Below are positions 12,709 through 41,416 of a DNA stretch of 64,000 nt, one piece after another. Numbering within the stretch: the stretch's first letter is position 1; every line of letters starts with the position of its first letter. The notes under the pieces were generated by a model that did no database searches, was not told where the DNA came from, and worked only from the letters and a program-made list of their open reading frames with translations. The position numbers were made by a program, and so were the translations under genes. Source of the DNA: Ophiodon elongatus (Eukaryota; Chordata; Actinopteri; Perciformes; Hexagrammidae); assembly GCA_016806645.1 (NCBI GenBank), contig JACSYO010000535.1, positions 1,847,501 through 1,911,500 of the forward strand, read 5' to 3'.

Positions 12709-14594
12709 CGTGCGTGTAAAAACTACGTAAAAATACAAAATGGTGTAAAAACTGATGTAATGCGACATCTAACCTTGTTCCAGGTTCTTCCATGCATTGG
12801 TAAAAATCGTCTGTACAATACTGTTCCCCCTCACTTTAACAGATGTATTCTCTCACTACAGTAGACAGATGGTTTGTGCTAACTTGGCCCGCTCTCTCTA
12901 TCTCTCTCTCGCTTTTCCTCTTTTCAAAAAGGGCATTAGTGTTGACATGTAAGAGAAGGGGGACAAGGCAGATGCTTTCTACTCTGTAGTGTTTCCATGT
13001 CACTGGAGTAATTAGGAATGCACAGACCTCTGCTCTGTGGAATCGTGTGTGTTTTGTTTCCAAGAGTGTGTTTTGTTCCTGTGTGTGTCTGTGTGCGCAG
13101 TGTGGACTCACAGCTGCGCCACTGTGCACTGGGCGTGCCAGCCAAGCCAAACCCAGCCAGAGCTGACTGGGACGGGTGAGAGGGTGAGTCTGGCACACTC
13201 GCGTCACGCCACTCCCCTCCTATACACGAATCGGATGGGAAAACATGCTGAGCTACCCAGCAGAGATGAACCCGCCTGTGTCAGCTGTTCAAGGACAAAA
13301 TAGAAGGCCATTTAAATTTTTTGATTGATAATAAATCACCTGCAAGGTCGCACATGGCACCCGTTAAAAAAAGACAATAAAGGCTCATCTATCTCCATTT
13401 GGAGGCAAATTTCCAATACCGCCTCTATATGCTGTGTGTCAAATAATTAACCAGGAACATAAAGTTTCATTACGATGGCTATAACTGTGTCTGAAATTTA
13501 AATTCAAGTACAATAAATGAGTGACCCGGTGCAAATTTGGCCTAATTAAACAGGTTCTGGAGCCTGCTCTGGAAAAGACAACATATGTTAACATGAGGAA
13601 GTGGAAGGCATCCTACATGCATGCCATCTGTGCAAGAAGATACTTTGTTGTATTCCATCATACATGGGAGTCTCACACATATACATGTAAACAGATTAAT
13701 TCACCCTATCCTGTATATCATGATCAAATTTTCAGTCATCAACAACATTTTGCTAAAGTGTCTTTTATTGGCAAGACATCTTTCATGCTTTGTACTCTGA
13801 CCTCTGACCTCTCAGTGGATGAGGGGAAAGTGAACATAGTAGTATCTTACATGCACCAATAAAGACTCATGCTAATTATTATCTTCAGTCTTATTAAGAA
13901 CAATAAAGAGGTTTTCAGCGTCATTAAACACCATGGACTGTATTCTCCATCTGTAGACTCCTGAATGGGTGTTTAAGTTCTCTCTGCCGTGTTCATTCAC
14001 ACTCTGCAGACTCTTCATATATGTTTGCTCCGAGCATTCGTTGCGCTCTGCTCGGTGTTGTGTTGTCATTTCAAATCTCCTTATGACCCACTGCACCAAT
14101 TTTCTGCTCTGCGAATATTAGATTGTCAGCTGTGCATTCCCTATTATTGTTTTTTTTATTTAAAGTATTAATGGCAATAAAGACTACTTTACAATGCAGG
14201 TCACAGACTCATAATTCTGCCGTATGGATGACTTCAAAGACTTGAAAACTGGTTTCTACTGAAACGAGAGTATTGACAGCAAAGTTAAAATCAGAGTCAC
14301 TGGAGCTAAATTTCTGACTGTAATCAGCCTCTATGTGAGACTTGAACAGCTCCAGTGCGAGGAATGTAAACACACCTGTCAATACAAAAGGCGGACTCAG
14401 AGGAGGACCGGATGTGCTGTCATTTGTTTCAACCTGGTATTAGACCTCACACACACACACATACACACACATACTCATTCAAGGAGAGGATAGGCCTGCA
14501 GAGAGTACTTTTACCTTAAAGGAGCTTTAAGTATTGAGAAGATGGGGAGGAAAAGTTGGTAAGAAGAGGAAAAGAGAAAACGCACGGAGCAGCT
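11721..14594. other. Intergenic region gabrb2-atp10b
   Basis: This should hold the promoter and any 5' untranslated exons of atp10b. A less AT-rich patch lies at about 11930-12130 and a (GT)n run at 12624-12717. No TATA box, CpG island or exon could be assigned with confidence. Short open frames on both strands show no family resemblance. Confidence 0.5.
12624..12717. repeat. (GT)n microsatellite
   Basis: A run of about 40 GT units ending in GTGC repeats, in the gabrb2-atp10b intergenic region. Confidence 0.95.
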
Positions 14595-32051
<17,457 letters not shown>

Positions 32052-32598
32052 GAAACAGACTCGTTGGCAACTTGGAAGGAATGAGATGATTATTTATTCA
32101 GAAAATGTTAAATATTCCTCGTGATTGGATATATCCCAGTATGTTTTCATTTTGGGGGAAATACTCTTCTTCTTGGACTTGTGACAAATCATCGATTGGG
32201 GTGATGAGTGAGGAAAAGTATGTAGGCCCTCTCCTCCTTACCCTCCTCATAACAAGCTGCCATAGTGAACACATAAGCCTGTTACTTTCCTGATGGGTTT
32301 TCAGAGCACAGTGGTAACCCACTTAGTCATGCCACCCACCCCTCCAAAACGTGGCACTTTTCCAGAACAAAATGCTTAGCTGGTTTAATATATTCCTCTC
32401 ACCTAGATACCCTAAACAGTCACAATGCATCCTGTCACTGAGGCGAACACATGTGTTTGGTTTACAGATTCCGCCTGTTCAGAAAAATTAATGTTTTTAT
32501 ATTGTAGGCTGGGCCTGTGACTGGTTGGGTGTATTTTTTTTGTATCTGTAAAATTTGCTGTGAAAATACACATAAGAACAATGAAATTGTGTTTATCC

Positions 32599-32601
<3 letters not shown>

Positions 32602-32670
<69 letters not shown>
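32602..32670. repeat. (GT)n microsatellite
   Basis: A run of about 34 GT units in the presumed 3' UTR of atp10b. Confidence 0.95.
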
Positions 32671-32671
<1 letters not shown>

Positions 32672-33247
32672 TCTTATTTCAGATGCAGCATCTCGATCAA
32701 ACAAGCAAAAAGGTAAATTCTTAAGAATCAAAAGAAAAGGCTTCTAAGCTACAAAGTCGGATGCCTTTTTTTTATGGAAATGGAGTGTGCACAAGCCAAA
32801 TCCACTTGTAAAAAGGGCTGAGTTATCATTGGCATACTTCATTATACAGTAGCTGCTCTGCTTATATAAGGTCCCACTGCCTCCAGTTAGACCATTGCTG
32901 CTCTCTAGTGTTGTAAATGAAAAGCTGCAGAAAGGTCAAAAGGGACAAAGTCAGAAAGCTTTATCATATTATTGTCACAACAAATATGCAACATTTAAGT
33001 TAATTAAACACATTTTTAGTTAAATACAGCACAAGTAAAATAAATAGCAGTTACAATGAAGCAGACTTCTTCCAAACCTGAGCAACTTTGTCACTGCTGC
33101 ACATACATAAACAAATGTGACAAATTAGGAAATACAAGGCTTTTTTTCTTTATTTTTTACAGCTGTTTCAATGTATTGTGTTACAGTGTGGATACTGTGG
33201 GCTTATTGTGTTTAATGCACCAGAACTATTTTGCACAAAATAAATTG

Positions 33248-33276
33248 CAATAAAATAAAATAAAATAAAATAAATG
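33248..33276. repeat. (AAAAT)n pentamer run
   Basis: About five AAAAT units directly after a candidate AATAAA poly(A) signal of atp10b. Confidence 0.8.
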
Positions 33277-34424
33277 AAACGAACGTTTGGCACAAAGGCC
33301 TGCAGTGTGAAAACCTTCTTCTGTTTAGCCTGTGCTTCTAGATAAACAGATGTCCATTTATAATAAATAAAAAAATAAAGTGCATCTAAAATCAGAAAAA
33401 AACTATTTTAAAAATAACTCTTCTGTGAATATATATGGGTATGAATATATAATGATTATTTCGTCATGGAAACCTGTGATACCAGAACATAATAAGAACA
33501 AAAGAAAGAAAGAAAATAATTGTCTCATCAACTTATAAGACCGACTGTAAGCTTATTGAGCTTTAAATGACAATTTGAAAGGAAAATAAAATCACTTTCA
33601 GCTGTGAAAAAAGAGGATAGTAGTATGAATGGTTTAGATATCTAAAGCTAAGTTCAATATGTTACAGCACTATTTGAAGCCTTTAAATTATGAAATCCAA
33701 AATTAAAATATTGTGGTTTAGGATCAATTATTAAACTCCACCGACAGAAACATAAATAGACAACAATACCAAAGACCAATTGTGTTTTACATGAAGCTGT
33801 GACTCTTGCTCTGCCTCAACTGGGAACTCCTGTTCTCTCTGTGCTGCATTAGCATCACTATTGTTAGTCCTCTTTCTACCAACGGCTGGATGCACCGATT
33901 CCAGACCCGGCCTCAAACTGTATCCTGGGAAATCACTGACTTAAGGAGGAGTAGATGAGGTGATTTGAGACTTAAAGGAGTGTAGCGATAAGGTAAAGAA
34001 TAACATTTCACCACAAAAAAAAGGGCTGGACTTCACTGAACAACTCACACTGATGATAATGTGGGAAATGCTGTTCAGTGTGATGCTTTTAATATTAGCC
34101 AACAGATGGCAGATCCACATCCTTTGGGCTCAATGGTTAAAAGGTTGCAGTGAGAGACTGTAAATTCAGACCATCCTTCACAGACTAAAAGAACCTACTA
34201 CATGCAAGATTTCGCATCACAATGTCTATGCATAGAGACAAAGCTCACAAGACAGACAGACAGACCGACAGTTTTTAAGTGAGAAAAAGTTTTCAGTCTT
34301 ACATCAAATCTACTGCAGGTAGAAATACAAGTGACAGCTTTAGAAAGGACCCATGCACACTGATGACTTACTGTCCAAAAAGAGCCTATCGCACTGCAGC
34401 CCTCCGCTCTGGCTTCATGTCAGC

Positions 34425-36535
34425 CTACCAGGTGGGCATCATATCAGGGACCCACATGCGGCCCAGGTGCTTGGACACCTCACTGTGGATCTGCTCCATG
34501 TTGTAGCTGCTGTCTGGGATCAACACCTCCTCCATGATTGACAGCTGAGTCAGCCTGCCCCCGCACATCTTTACAAACTCCACAAAGCCACTGCAGGTCA
34601 CTTCACACTCGCCCAGCCCGATGGCAGTCAAGCTTTTGCAGCGTTCGGCGATTAGGATCAGCTCCTCGTCCAGGGGCTGAAGGCCGTTGGCGCACACCAC
34701 GAGCTCCACCAGCCGAGGACAGTTCAGTCCGATGCGTCCCAGCATCTCTTTGCTAACTGCCCGGCCAAAGTACAGGTGGGTGACGGGAGTCTCCTCGCGG
34801 AAGAAGGGCTCAAACTCTTCCTCATAGAGGAAGAAGTACATGACAATGTTGACCTTGGGCGAGTGTCGGACCAAGGCCTCCCAGCTGCTTGTTTTGATGG
34901 TGTGAAAGTGTGTCTGCCCGGGGTTTTCGCTCACCACGTCAATGCGCAGGTGCTCCAAGTGGACGTGCTTTTCAGAGGAGAGGGCCAGCAGGAGCTCGTC
35001 ACTCAGGAGATGGTAGTTCAACGCCAGCTCTCTGAGTCCATGGCACTGGTCTGCTACAAACAGGATACCTGAGAACAGAAAGAGAAGTCAGAATAACATA
35101 TGAATGGGAATAGAAACAACAAATCAAACAAATAATCAGCGTGGCTCTACGGATTCAGTCCACCACTCTGGTCCTGACTGAAATATCATCTATCTTTCCT
35201 TGTGAGTCACAAAGTAAAGCGACATGGAGCATCCTGTGGCCCAGGAGCTGAGTGCACTGAACATGTAGCCCGACCAACACATTTATCATTCCCACTTTTT
35301 CTCTCTTCTCATTTCTGGCCCACTCTCTACTCGGCTGACTAATAAAACCAAAACAAAAAAGAATAATTTCTTAAAAATGTGCAGTGACCTGCTGGGGAGA
35401 CATGAGGACAACTGCTCATCTTCAGCAACTTTAGGGTGTTGCTGTTGTTGGCAACCAGCACTTTCAGGGACGGGTCGTCCACTGGCGTGTCATCAATCTT
35501 GATAGAGGACAGGGACTTGGAGTTGACAAACACCACTGTCAGTGCAGACACAAAGTGGGCCTGAGGAGGGACAAGCAATGATGATTAAACCACCAAATGA
35601 ATGTGCAGGATTTTTTTTCATTACTGTAACTACTTATGAGGGATAAGAGAGATGATAGCCGACTTCAGGTTGACATGCAAAGGGAGGACATGATGTGACT
35701 AATCAAGCTCTTTGCATGTAACAAACAAGACAGCAGTGAAAGTGTTGAAATGTGCATATGAAGCAGAGGCAGTCTCTTACCTGAGACACATCCATGAAGC
35801 TGGGCCGTGCTGTGGAAATCAACCTCAGGGTCTTAATGGTACAGTTCACCAGCTGGGAGAGAATGTCACAGGCCGCCTCTGCAGATTCTGTGCAGCTGTC
35901 CACCTGATTTACCAGCAGTGGTTCACCATTTAGGTAAAAATAAGAAAGCACACAAAAATGAGGAACGGAAAGAGGGAGGTGTACTGTACGAATAATCTCA
36001 GCCCTGGATGTGTTAAGCCCATTACTGCCTAGGCAGCTGATGCGTCATGATCAATTCTGCAGCAGATGGTTTGGATTACGGAGGCCACATATTGTTTTCA
36101 AGGCAGCTGTGTTGTGAAAATGGAGGAGGAGGTGAAAGGAGAGAGTAATGGGTGACAGCAGGGAAGGGCTCTTACCTTGAAGCTGACGTACTGCAGGTGC
36201 TGGGCATGCTTCTTAATGACCTGCTGAATGAGGTCAGGGTGAGTGGAGCGCAGGTAAGACGTGGCTGGCTGATTGAGCTCAAACTCAAACCTCCTCCACA
36301 GATCAGGGGTGTGAAAGACGTCATTCCAGTAGCGACACACCGACGAGGCCCTGGCCCGGTCAACCAGAGACAGATGCTGGAAGATCTGCAGGACGACGTG
36401 GTGGGGCAGGTTACCCCAGTCCTCTGATGGAGTCAGGGCAAAGCTGGACGTCCTTCGCTTCTGTCTTCGAGCCCTCCCCACACGAGAGGGGAAGCGCAGG
36501 CACTTTGATTTGAGACCTGTCTTTCCTCGTTTCAT
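34425..36535 (-). CDS. fbxl21: F-box and leucine-rich repeat protein, FBXL21/FBXL3-like
   Basis: Substrate-recognition subunit of an SCF ubiquitin ligase. In mammals FBXL3 and FBXL21 bind cryptochromes and set the pace of the circadian clock. Minus-strand coding exons: 36535-36176, 35903-35781, 35560-35389 and 35068-34425 (stop at 34427-34425), joining in frame to 432 residues, close to mammalian 428-434. The F-box (DWGNLPHHVVLQIFQHLSLV, then RARASSVCRYW) is at about residues 40-85. It is followed by FELNQPATSYL and leucine-rich repeats, ending KHLGRMWVPDMMPTW. GNLPHHVVL, RARASSVCR and HPDLIQQVIKKHA fit FBXL21 better than FBXL3; the C-terminus is intermediate, so a teleost fbxl3 paralogue remains possible. 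The ATG lies one base after an acceptor (tttcag at 36542-36537), so an upstream non-coding exon is expected. Confidence 0.87.
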
Positions 36536-37029
36536 TCTGAAACAGAGGGATCATGAGATTAGGAACTGTTTAACGTTTAAATGCAAACAGTAAAAAGATC
36601 AATGCACGTCAGCATACCAGTGCATACTATACGTAAATATCAGAGTATTGTGATCTGACGGTCACAGTACTATCTAACACTCTAAGGTTGTGACTGAAAC
36701 CAGGCAAAGTTTTGTTAATTTCACCTGAAATAAGGTTTGTTTCTCCCTCCCTGCCTACATAACATTTTGTAATTATTTAATAACTAGACCTCAAGAGGTA
36801 AGTTACATTTTCAAATCGCATATTAACACTGCATGTTATTTCTTCAACAGGGGCTTAAAGGATAAACATCTCCACATGTGTAAAATCCTTGTTTTTAACA
36901 CCATGTCGGTAGTTTACAACAGCAGTTAAATTTTAATCAGTATCATTTCTGAAAATGTCTATTTTAATCTTTCACCAGCTGTTTTTTTAACACACTGATT
37001 GGTATTGACTCTATTAAATCAATGATACA

Positions 37030-37069
37030 TAATAATAATAATAATAATAATAACAATAATAATAATAAC
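37030..37069. repeat. (AAT)n trinucleotide run
   Basis: AAT units with two AAC interruptions in the presumed 5' intron of fbxl21. Confidence 0.9.
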
Positions 37070-37942
37070 AGTTTACTAAATGAACTGCTCATTCTATCAG
37101 ATAGTTTATACTTCATAAATCTAACACTAATTTCTGTGAAAATGCAAAGTGCACTGCTTGTGTTCTTCCATTGTTTACTGAGTTAATAAAGTATAACTTA
37201 TAGCAAACTTGACTCTGCTGATACAGGACCTGAGTGGTCAAATAGTAGTATATTGAATAATAGCAAACTCACCTCAAAGACTTGTCAAAACACTTGGACA
37301 AATTAAAAGTGATGCTGAAGCCTTTTTACAGAAACCTTCCCGCAGTCTTGTGGAGGCAATCTTTCACTGGGTCCCAGGATAATTGGATGTAATCTACACA
37401 CATGCATGGACCACCAATGTGAAACGTCACACTCATTAGGTTCATAACTGGGGACTCATATCTTCCACAGCATTGCAGTCTGTATCTGAATGTGAGCTGA
37501 TTTCATTCTGTCATCCATGGCCTTATATTTATGAAAGTCTCCTAAATAGAGTTACACGTTATATATCTTCCCGTCATAAACCAGACTAAACTTCATACAC
37601 TGTTCTGAGGCTTTAGATACAGGGTTTCAACAGTAAATTGCTTGTAAAGTCTGCTCACAGAAATGTTGGTCCAGCCTATAAATAACAATTTACAACATAT
37701 TTTGAAGCTTGATACTCTGGTGACTGTGTAGTTTCACACAGCTCGTTAAGGGCATGATTAATACTGTAGATACATACTGCACTGCTTATGTTTAAACCGA
37801 CTATCAACCTGTTCATTGAACTGAGCTGAACTGAAGTGAAAAGTACCACCTGTGGCATCAGTTACCCATGGTTACAGAAATATGGACGCTTTATGAGCAC
37901 AATACTCAGACAACTCGAAACACAGAACAAACGGCATGAAAA

Positions 37943-37948
37943 CACGTG
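37943..37948. promoter_or_regulatory. Perfect E-box CACGTG near the fbxl21 first exon
   Basis: A palindromic CACGTG a few bases inside the putative first intron of fbxl21. This is the core bound by CLOCK/BMAL1 and other bHLH factors. The function here is inferred. Confidence 0.4.
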
Positions 37949-38126
37949 CTACTTACTGGTTTACAAACAACACTGTCCTCCCGGTGTTGTGCTCTGATGG
38001 TGGAGCAGATTTATTCTGCTATATTCTGCTATATCCTGATATAGTGGTGCAGCAGGAGCAGCTCCCATAATGAGCTCTCCTCTCGGCTTTGGCGACAGCT
38101 TGACAGGCGCTGCCGAGCAGCCGGTA

Positions 38127-38132
38127 CACGTG
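38127..38132. promoter_or_regulatory. Perfect E-box CACGTG in the fbxl21 promoter region
   Basis: A second CACGTG, 184 bp from the first, in the GC-richer region likely to hold the fbxl21 start site. Confidence 0.45.
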
Positions 38133-38279
38133 AGCGGAAGAAAACATGGGTCCGCATCTCTCACCACCGACACGCGTGCAGAGAGATAGAGGCTCGCCTT
38201 ACACCAACAGGGGGGAATACACGCGCCTGCGTTTCCTTATTAAAGCGGCTTTACCTTCGCTTTGACTCGTTCATTTGCA

Positions 38280-38311
38280 CATGTGTGTGTGCGCGTGTGT
38301 GTGCGCGCGCG
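38280..38311. repeat. Alternating GT/GC tract upstream of fbxl21
   Basis: A purine-pyrimidine alternating stretch of GT and GC steps, a type of sequence able to adopt Z-DNA. It lies between fbxl21 and atp7a. Confidence 0.8.
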
Positions 38312-39064
38312 AGTGTAGTGACCCATGAGCTAAAAGCACTAGATACTATGTGCACGAGTACTGGGAAAGTAGGTCAGTGTGTCAAAGTGTGTGAGAGGGA
38401 GAAATATTTATTTTTCCATTAATCTACCTTTAAAGCAAGGCATCTATTTATGTATTCCAATGCCCATACATACTATTTAGTAGGCCAGGGGAAAACAGAT
38501 TTAGTATGTTTTCAATACCCAGTATGTCTGCCAAAAATACCAGGATGGCCTGCTGCATCCGGTCACATTTTGCAGTTTGCAAGCCAGCATGCTTTACTAA
38601 CCACAATCCTCTGCTTTGTTGATGTATGAGAAAGAGGGTCAAAGTTTCAAGGTGCAGTATTATGACGGAGTAGTATGTCCCAAATACTGCATGCAACAGT
38701 GCCTACTTTGTAAGTGCAGCTGCAGTATAAGTAAATAAGTAAAAGTATCTGATTTGGAATGTCTGTATGTGTGTATTAATTGTGATTTGATATGATCACT
38801 GGTGCTTCTTCATGTGTTCCTTTTCATGCAGCTGATTGAAGCCTTTTAAGCATTTCTGATCCTTGTTTTGCATTCATGAGCACATTATAACAGTAGTCTC
38901 CCTGTTACTCTTAACATCATGGCCGGGCTTTAGCTTTCATTTTGACAGCAGGTTCCCATAAAGCAATTGCTCTTCCTGTCATAAAGACTACTTTGTGATT
39001 ATGGTGTTCTTTTACTGACTTGGCAGCCCTGATGTTGTTTTTGTGTTTTCCATTTTGCATACTT

Positions 39065-39326
39065 TATCTATTTTTGAATTGCTGGTGAAGGATGAATAAT
39101 TCACAAATGAGGATAAACACTGTCATTTCAAAACCTTTCTCTGCTGTGATTTTGGAGCGGTGGGTTGTGGATTTCCTCTGGATGTGATGTGAGAATAGAG
39201 GCCACTCCAATGATGAATCCTCACACATTCAACCTCTGGAAGGGTTTATCATTAACTAGCCGTTGCTTGCTTTGAGATTCCCCATGGATGCTGGGACGTG
39301 CAGAAAACCCCGTATCCCGTATATCC
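39065..39326. repeat. Dispersed repeat D, copy 2
   Basis: Matches the block in atp10b intron 1, with 39082-39261 the same as 15361-15540 by eye. Downstream similarity resumes at ccatggatgctggga and again runs into a GT microsatellite. Confidence 0.85.
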
Positions 39327-39376
39327 TGTGTGTGTGTGTGTGTGTGTGTGCGTGTGTGTGTGTGTGTCTGTGTGTG
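39327..39376. repeat. (GT)n microsatellite
   Basis: GT units with one GTGC and one GTCT interruption, after dispersed repeat D copy 2. Confidence 0.93.
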
Positions 39377-39660
39377 GCCATTGAACCCACTTTTAATCCA
39401 ATATACAAAGTGCATGGATGATGTCAACGACTACTGGTCAGTCAAAACAAGGGTGAACGGGATAAAGTAAACATCAATTTGTACACAGAGCTTTGCCTGT
39501 TGGCTCACACTTCATCATGTGTTCGGCAAACACACACAAAACAACCCCTAACTTATCTATAAAGTAAGTCTTAACTCAAATAAAGTCTCACCACAGCTCA
39601 TACAATAGCTAATCATTGATGACTAATTACATGTGAATTTAGGGTAATATTTACCAAAAG

Positions 39661-39979
39661 CCTTGTGTCGCCTGTGGCTCCGCCCCCTTGGCTCCGCCCC
39701 CTCGCAGTGACGCGCAGAGAGCAAACGTCTGTTACGTCGGCATGAGAAGAAGAAAGAAAAACTGCTTCACAGGCCGGTTTTTGAGCTAACGGGGGAAGGA
39801 AACGCTTATCTCCGCACTGTCCGTTGTCCCCTCCGACTCGGCGGCACGATGCAACGACGAGCCCGTGTTGTTGCTCGTCGCTTCGGGTGAAGAGAAGAAG
39901 AAGAAGCCCGTTAGCTCGTTAGCTTAGCCACGCTGCCTGACAGCCGACGTCACGAGCCTGCAGCTAGCTGGGCTCTCAG
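39661..39979 (+). promoter_or_regulatory. atp7a: GC-rich promoter and non-coding first exon of atp7a
   Basis: This CpG-rich block contains two tandem GC boxes (ggctccgccccc at 39676-39687 and 39690-39701), as expected of a TATA-less housekeeping promoter. A strong donor (ctcag|gtaaga) follows 39979, and the next acceptor is at 41405 before the coding ATG at 41417. A non-coding first exon is the known arrangement in mammalian ATP7A. The start site is not determined; it probably lies at about 39700-39800. Confidence 0.6.
39849..39890 (+). other. Upstream ORF in atp7a exon 1
   Basis: ATG at 39849 followed by 12 more codons (MQRRARVVARRFG) and TGA at 39888-39890. Another short frame starts at 39742 and ends at 39789 (15 codons, MRRRKKN at its start). 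Whether either is in the mRNA depends on the start site. Confidence 0.4.
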
Positions 39980-41416
39980 GTAAGAGCTGTTACTTCAGGA
40001 TAAAACTAACATCAACCTTCACTACGAAGTCAGTCTAATGTGTTAAGGGAAGGATAATGTTACTAGTGACGCTTCAGCTGACTTTAAGCAGACAATGCAT
40101 TGCTGTGTGAGTTTAGTAACAAGCTAATTTTAAGTTTTAAGTGGAGCTATCTCACTGAAAGTTAGCTGCTTTAACCTCAACGTGAGCTCAATTAAATGTA
40201 AGAATTTGAGGATTTTACTCACTTTGTTACACCTTATTTGTAGATACAGTGTTTTTTATGTTTGTTGGGTAACAGCCGAAGTGGTAATAGTGAGTGAATC
40301 ACACTTGTTTTCTCTGAGACCGATATTTGACTTGATTCTTCGCCTTCCTGATTGTTTTGTCCTGTCAGGTGTCTTCATTAACGTCAGGTGTCTCAGATGT
40401 GAACTACTCTCACATCTGGGAAGTGTTAGACTATGAGACTCATCCGTTTCTCATTACATCCTATAGTCCATATGACCAAGACGACCTTGTATTGGTGTGG
40501 CAGGTGTCTTTCAAAGAGAAGCTGACTATTGTCTTATTTCAGGTAAACATTGACTTGGTAGCTGAGTTCTGGGTTGGCACCTTAATTCTCGAGGGACAGT
40601 AATGTTACCTGTCTTTTAATACTCTGGAGGTGATTTTAGTTCTAATGAAAGTGGCATAATGTTCAGAGCTTTAATCTGCTGTGGCTTAATAACCAAATTA
40701 TTCCATCCAAACAAGGAAACAAGGAAGAAGTAACCTTCTGTTGTGATTTTACATTCATGTACATTGTCCAAAAAAGCTTTGTATTACTTTTGTTTTCTGT
40801 CAAGTGACGGTGAAAATACTGGTCACAGGTTATATAAATGAATGAATTTTTTTCCTTTGTTTATTCACAGATAGATTATATGATTATTTGTCAAGTTTGA
40901 ACCGTAACCTCCTAGAAATGGGAAAATAAATTTGATTCACCTTTTTAAAAAGGGCGAGATATCCTGGTTTCTTTAAAATAAGTAGTATTGTGAAATTCTT
41001 TCTCGTTTTGGTGCAAGGCTTATAGTTGTAGTTACAAAAAAGCTTCAATTTAGTGAAACACTTTGTCTTTTTACAGCTTTCAAGTCCTGTGGTTCTCAGT
41101 AATATGTGAATGTCTCTTTTGATTTTGATTAAAATAAAATAAATTATTAATGCATAGTGCCGTCTAACTATATTGAGAATGTATAAAGAACTCAATCTTG
41201 TGTTGTTTTCCCCCAAGATCCTGAAGTGACTGTCATAATATGTTTTTAGTAGCCTGTTGTTTTCTTCATCCTATGATAAGATGCTACCCTTCTCTTTTAG
41301 CATTCGCCCAGGGTTTGTGATGCATTCCCTCTGTTATTGTTTTAAAGCCAAGGACTCACAGTTTTATGTGAGACAATAAATTCTGTCCTTTTTGTGTCCT
41401 TTTAGAGAAAGCAATC

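Larger units (their letters stand above)
32052..34424. other. Convergent 3' regions of atp10b and fbxl21
   Basis: Non-coding AT-rich DNA between two stop codons facing each other. A (GT)n run lies at 32602-32670 and an AAAAT pentamer run at 33248-33276. Candidate poly(A) signals are AATAAA at 33239-33244 (plus) and TTTATT at 33149-33154 (a minus-strand AATAAA). If both are used the transcripts would overlap by about 100 bases. The extents of both UTRs are inferred. Confidence 0.45.
36537..38200 (-). other. 5' intron and probable promoter/first exon of fbxl21
   Basis: The acceptor before the ATG implies a non-coding first exon upstream on the minus strand. A strong minus-strand donor (gtaagt) has its GT at 37956-37955, so a first exon ending at 37957 is plausible. 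The sequence from about 38060 to 38200 is GC-richer with several CpGs and is the likely promoter. An AAT trinucleotide run lies at 37030-37069. The first-exon border and start site are inferred. Confidence 0.4.
38312..39660. other. Divergent intergenic region fbxl21-atp7a
   Basis: It holds a degenerate repeat-like block (about 38450-38720) with agtatg and tactgcatgc motifs, as in fish hAT-type remnants, and dispersed repeat D copy 2 with its GT run. No exon is supported. Confidence 0.5.

Noticed and set aside
12467..12864. Frames of about 65-110 codons on both strands around 12.6 kb
   Set aside because: They exist only because the (GT)n array has no stop codons; the translation is HT or CV repeats.
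14556..14594. Upstream extension of the atp10b frame
   Set aside because: It begins at TTG, not ATG. The first in-frame ATG is at 14595, and an earlier ATG at 14542 leads to a stop after a few codons.
34538..35072. Plus-strand frames opposite the last fbxl21 exon
   Set aside because: They mirror the minus-strand leucine-rich-repeat coding sequence; the minus strand reads a conserved protein.
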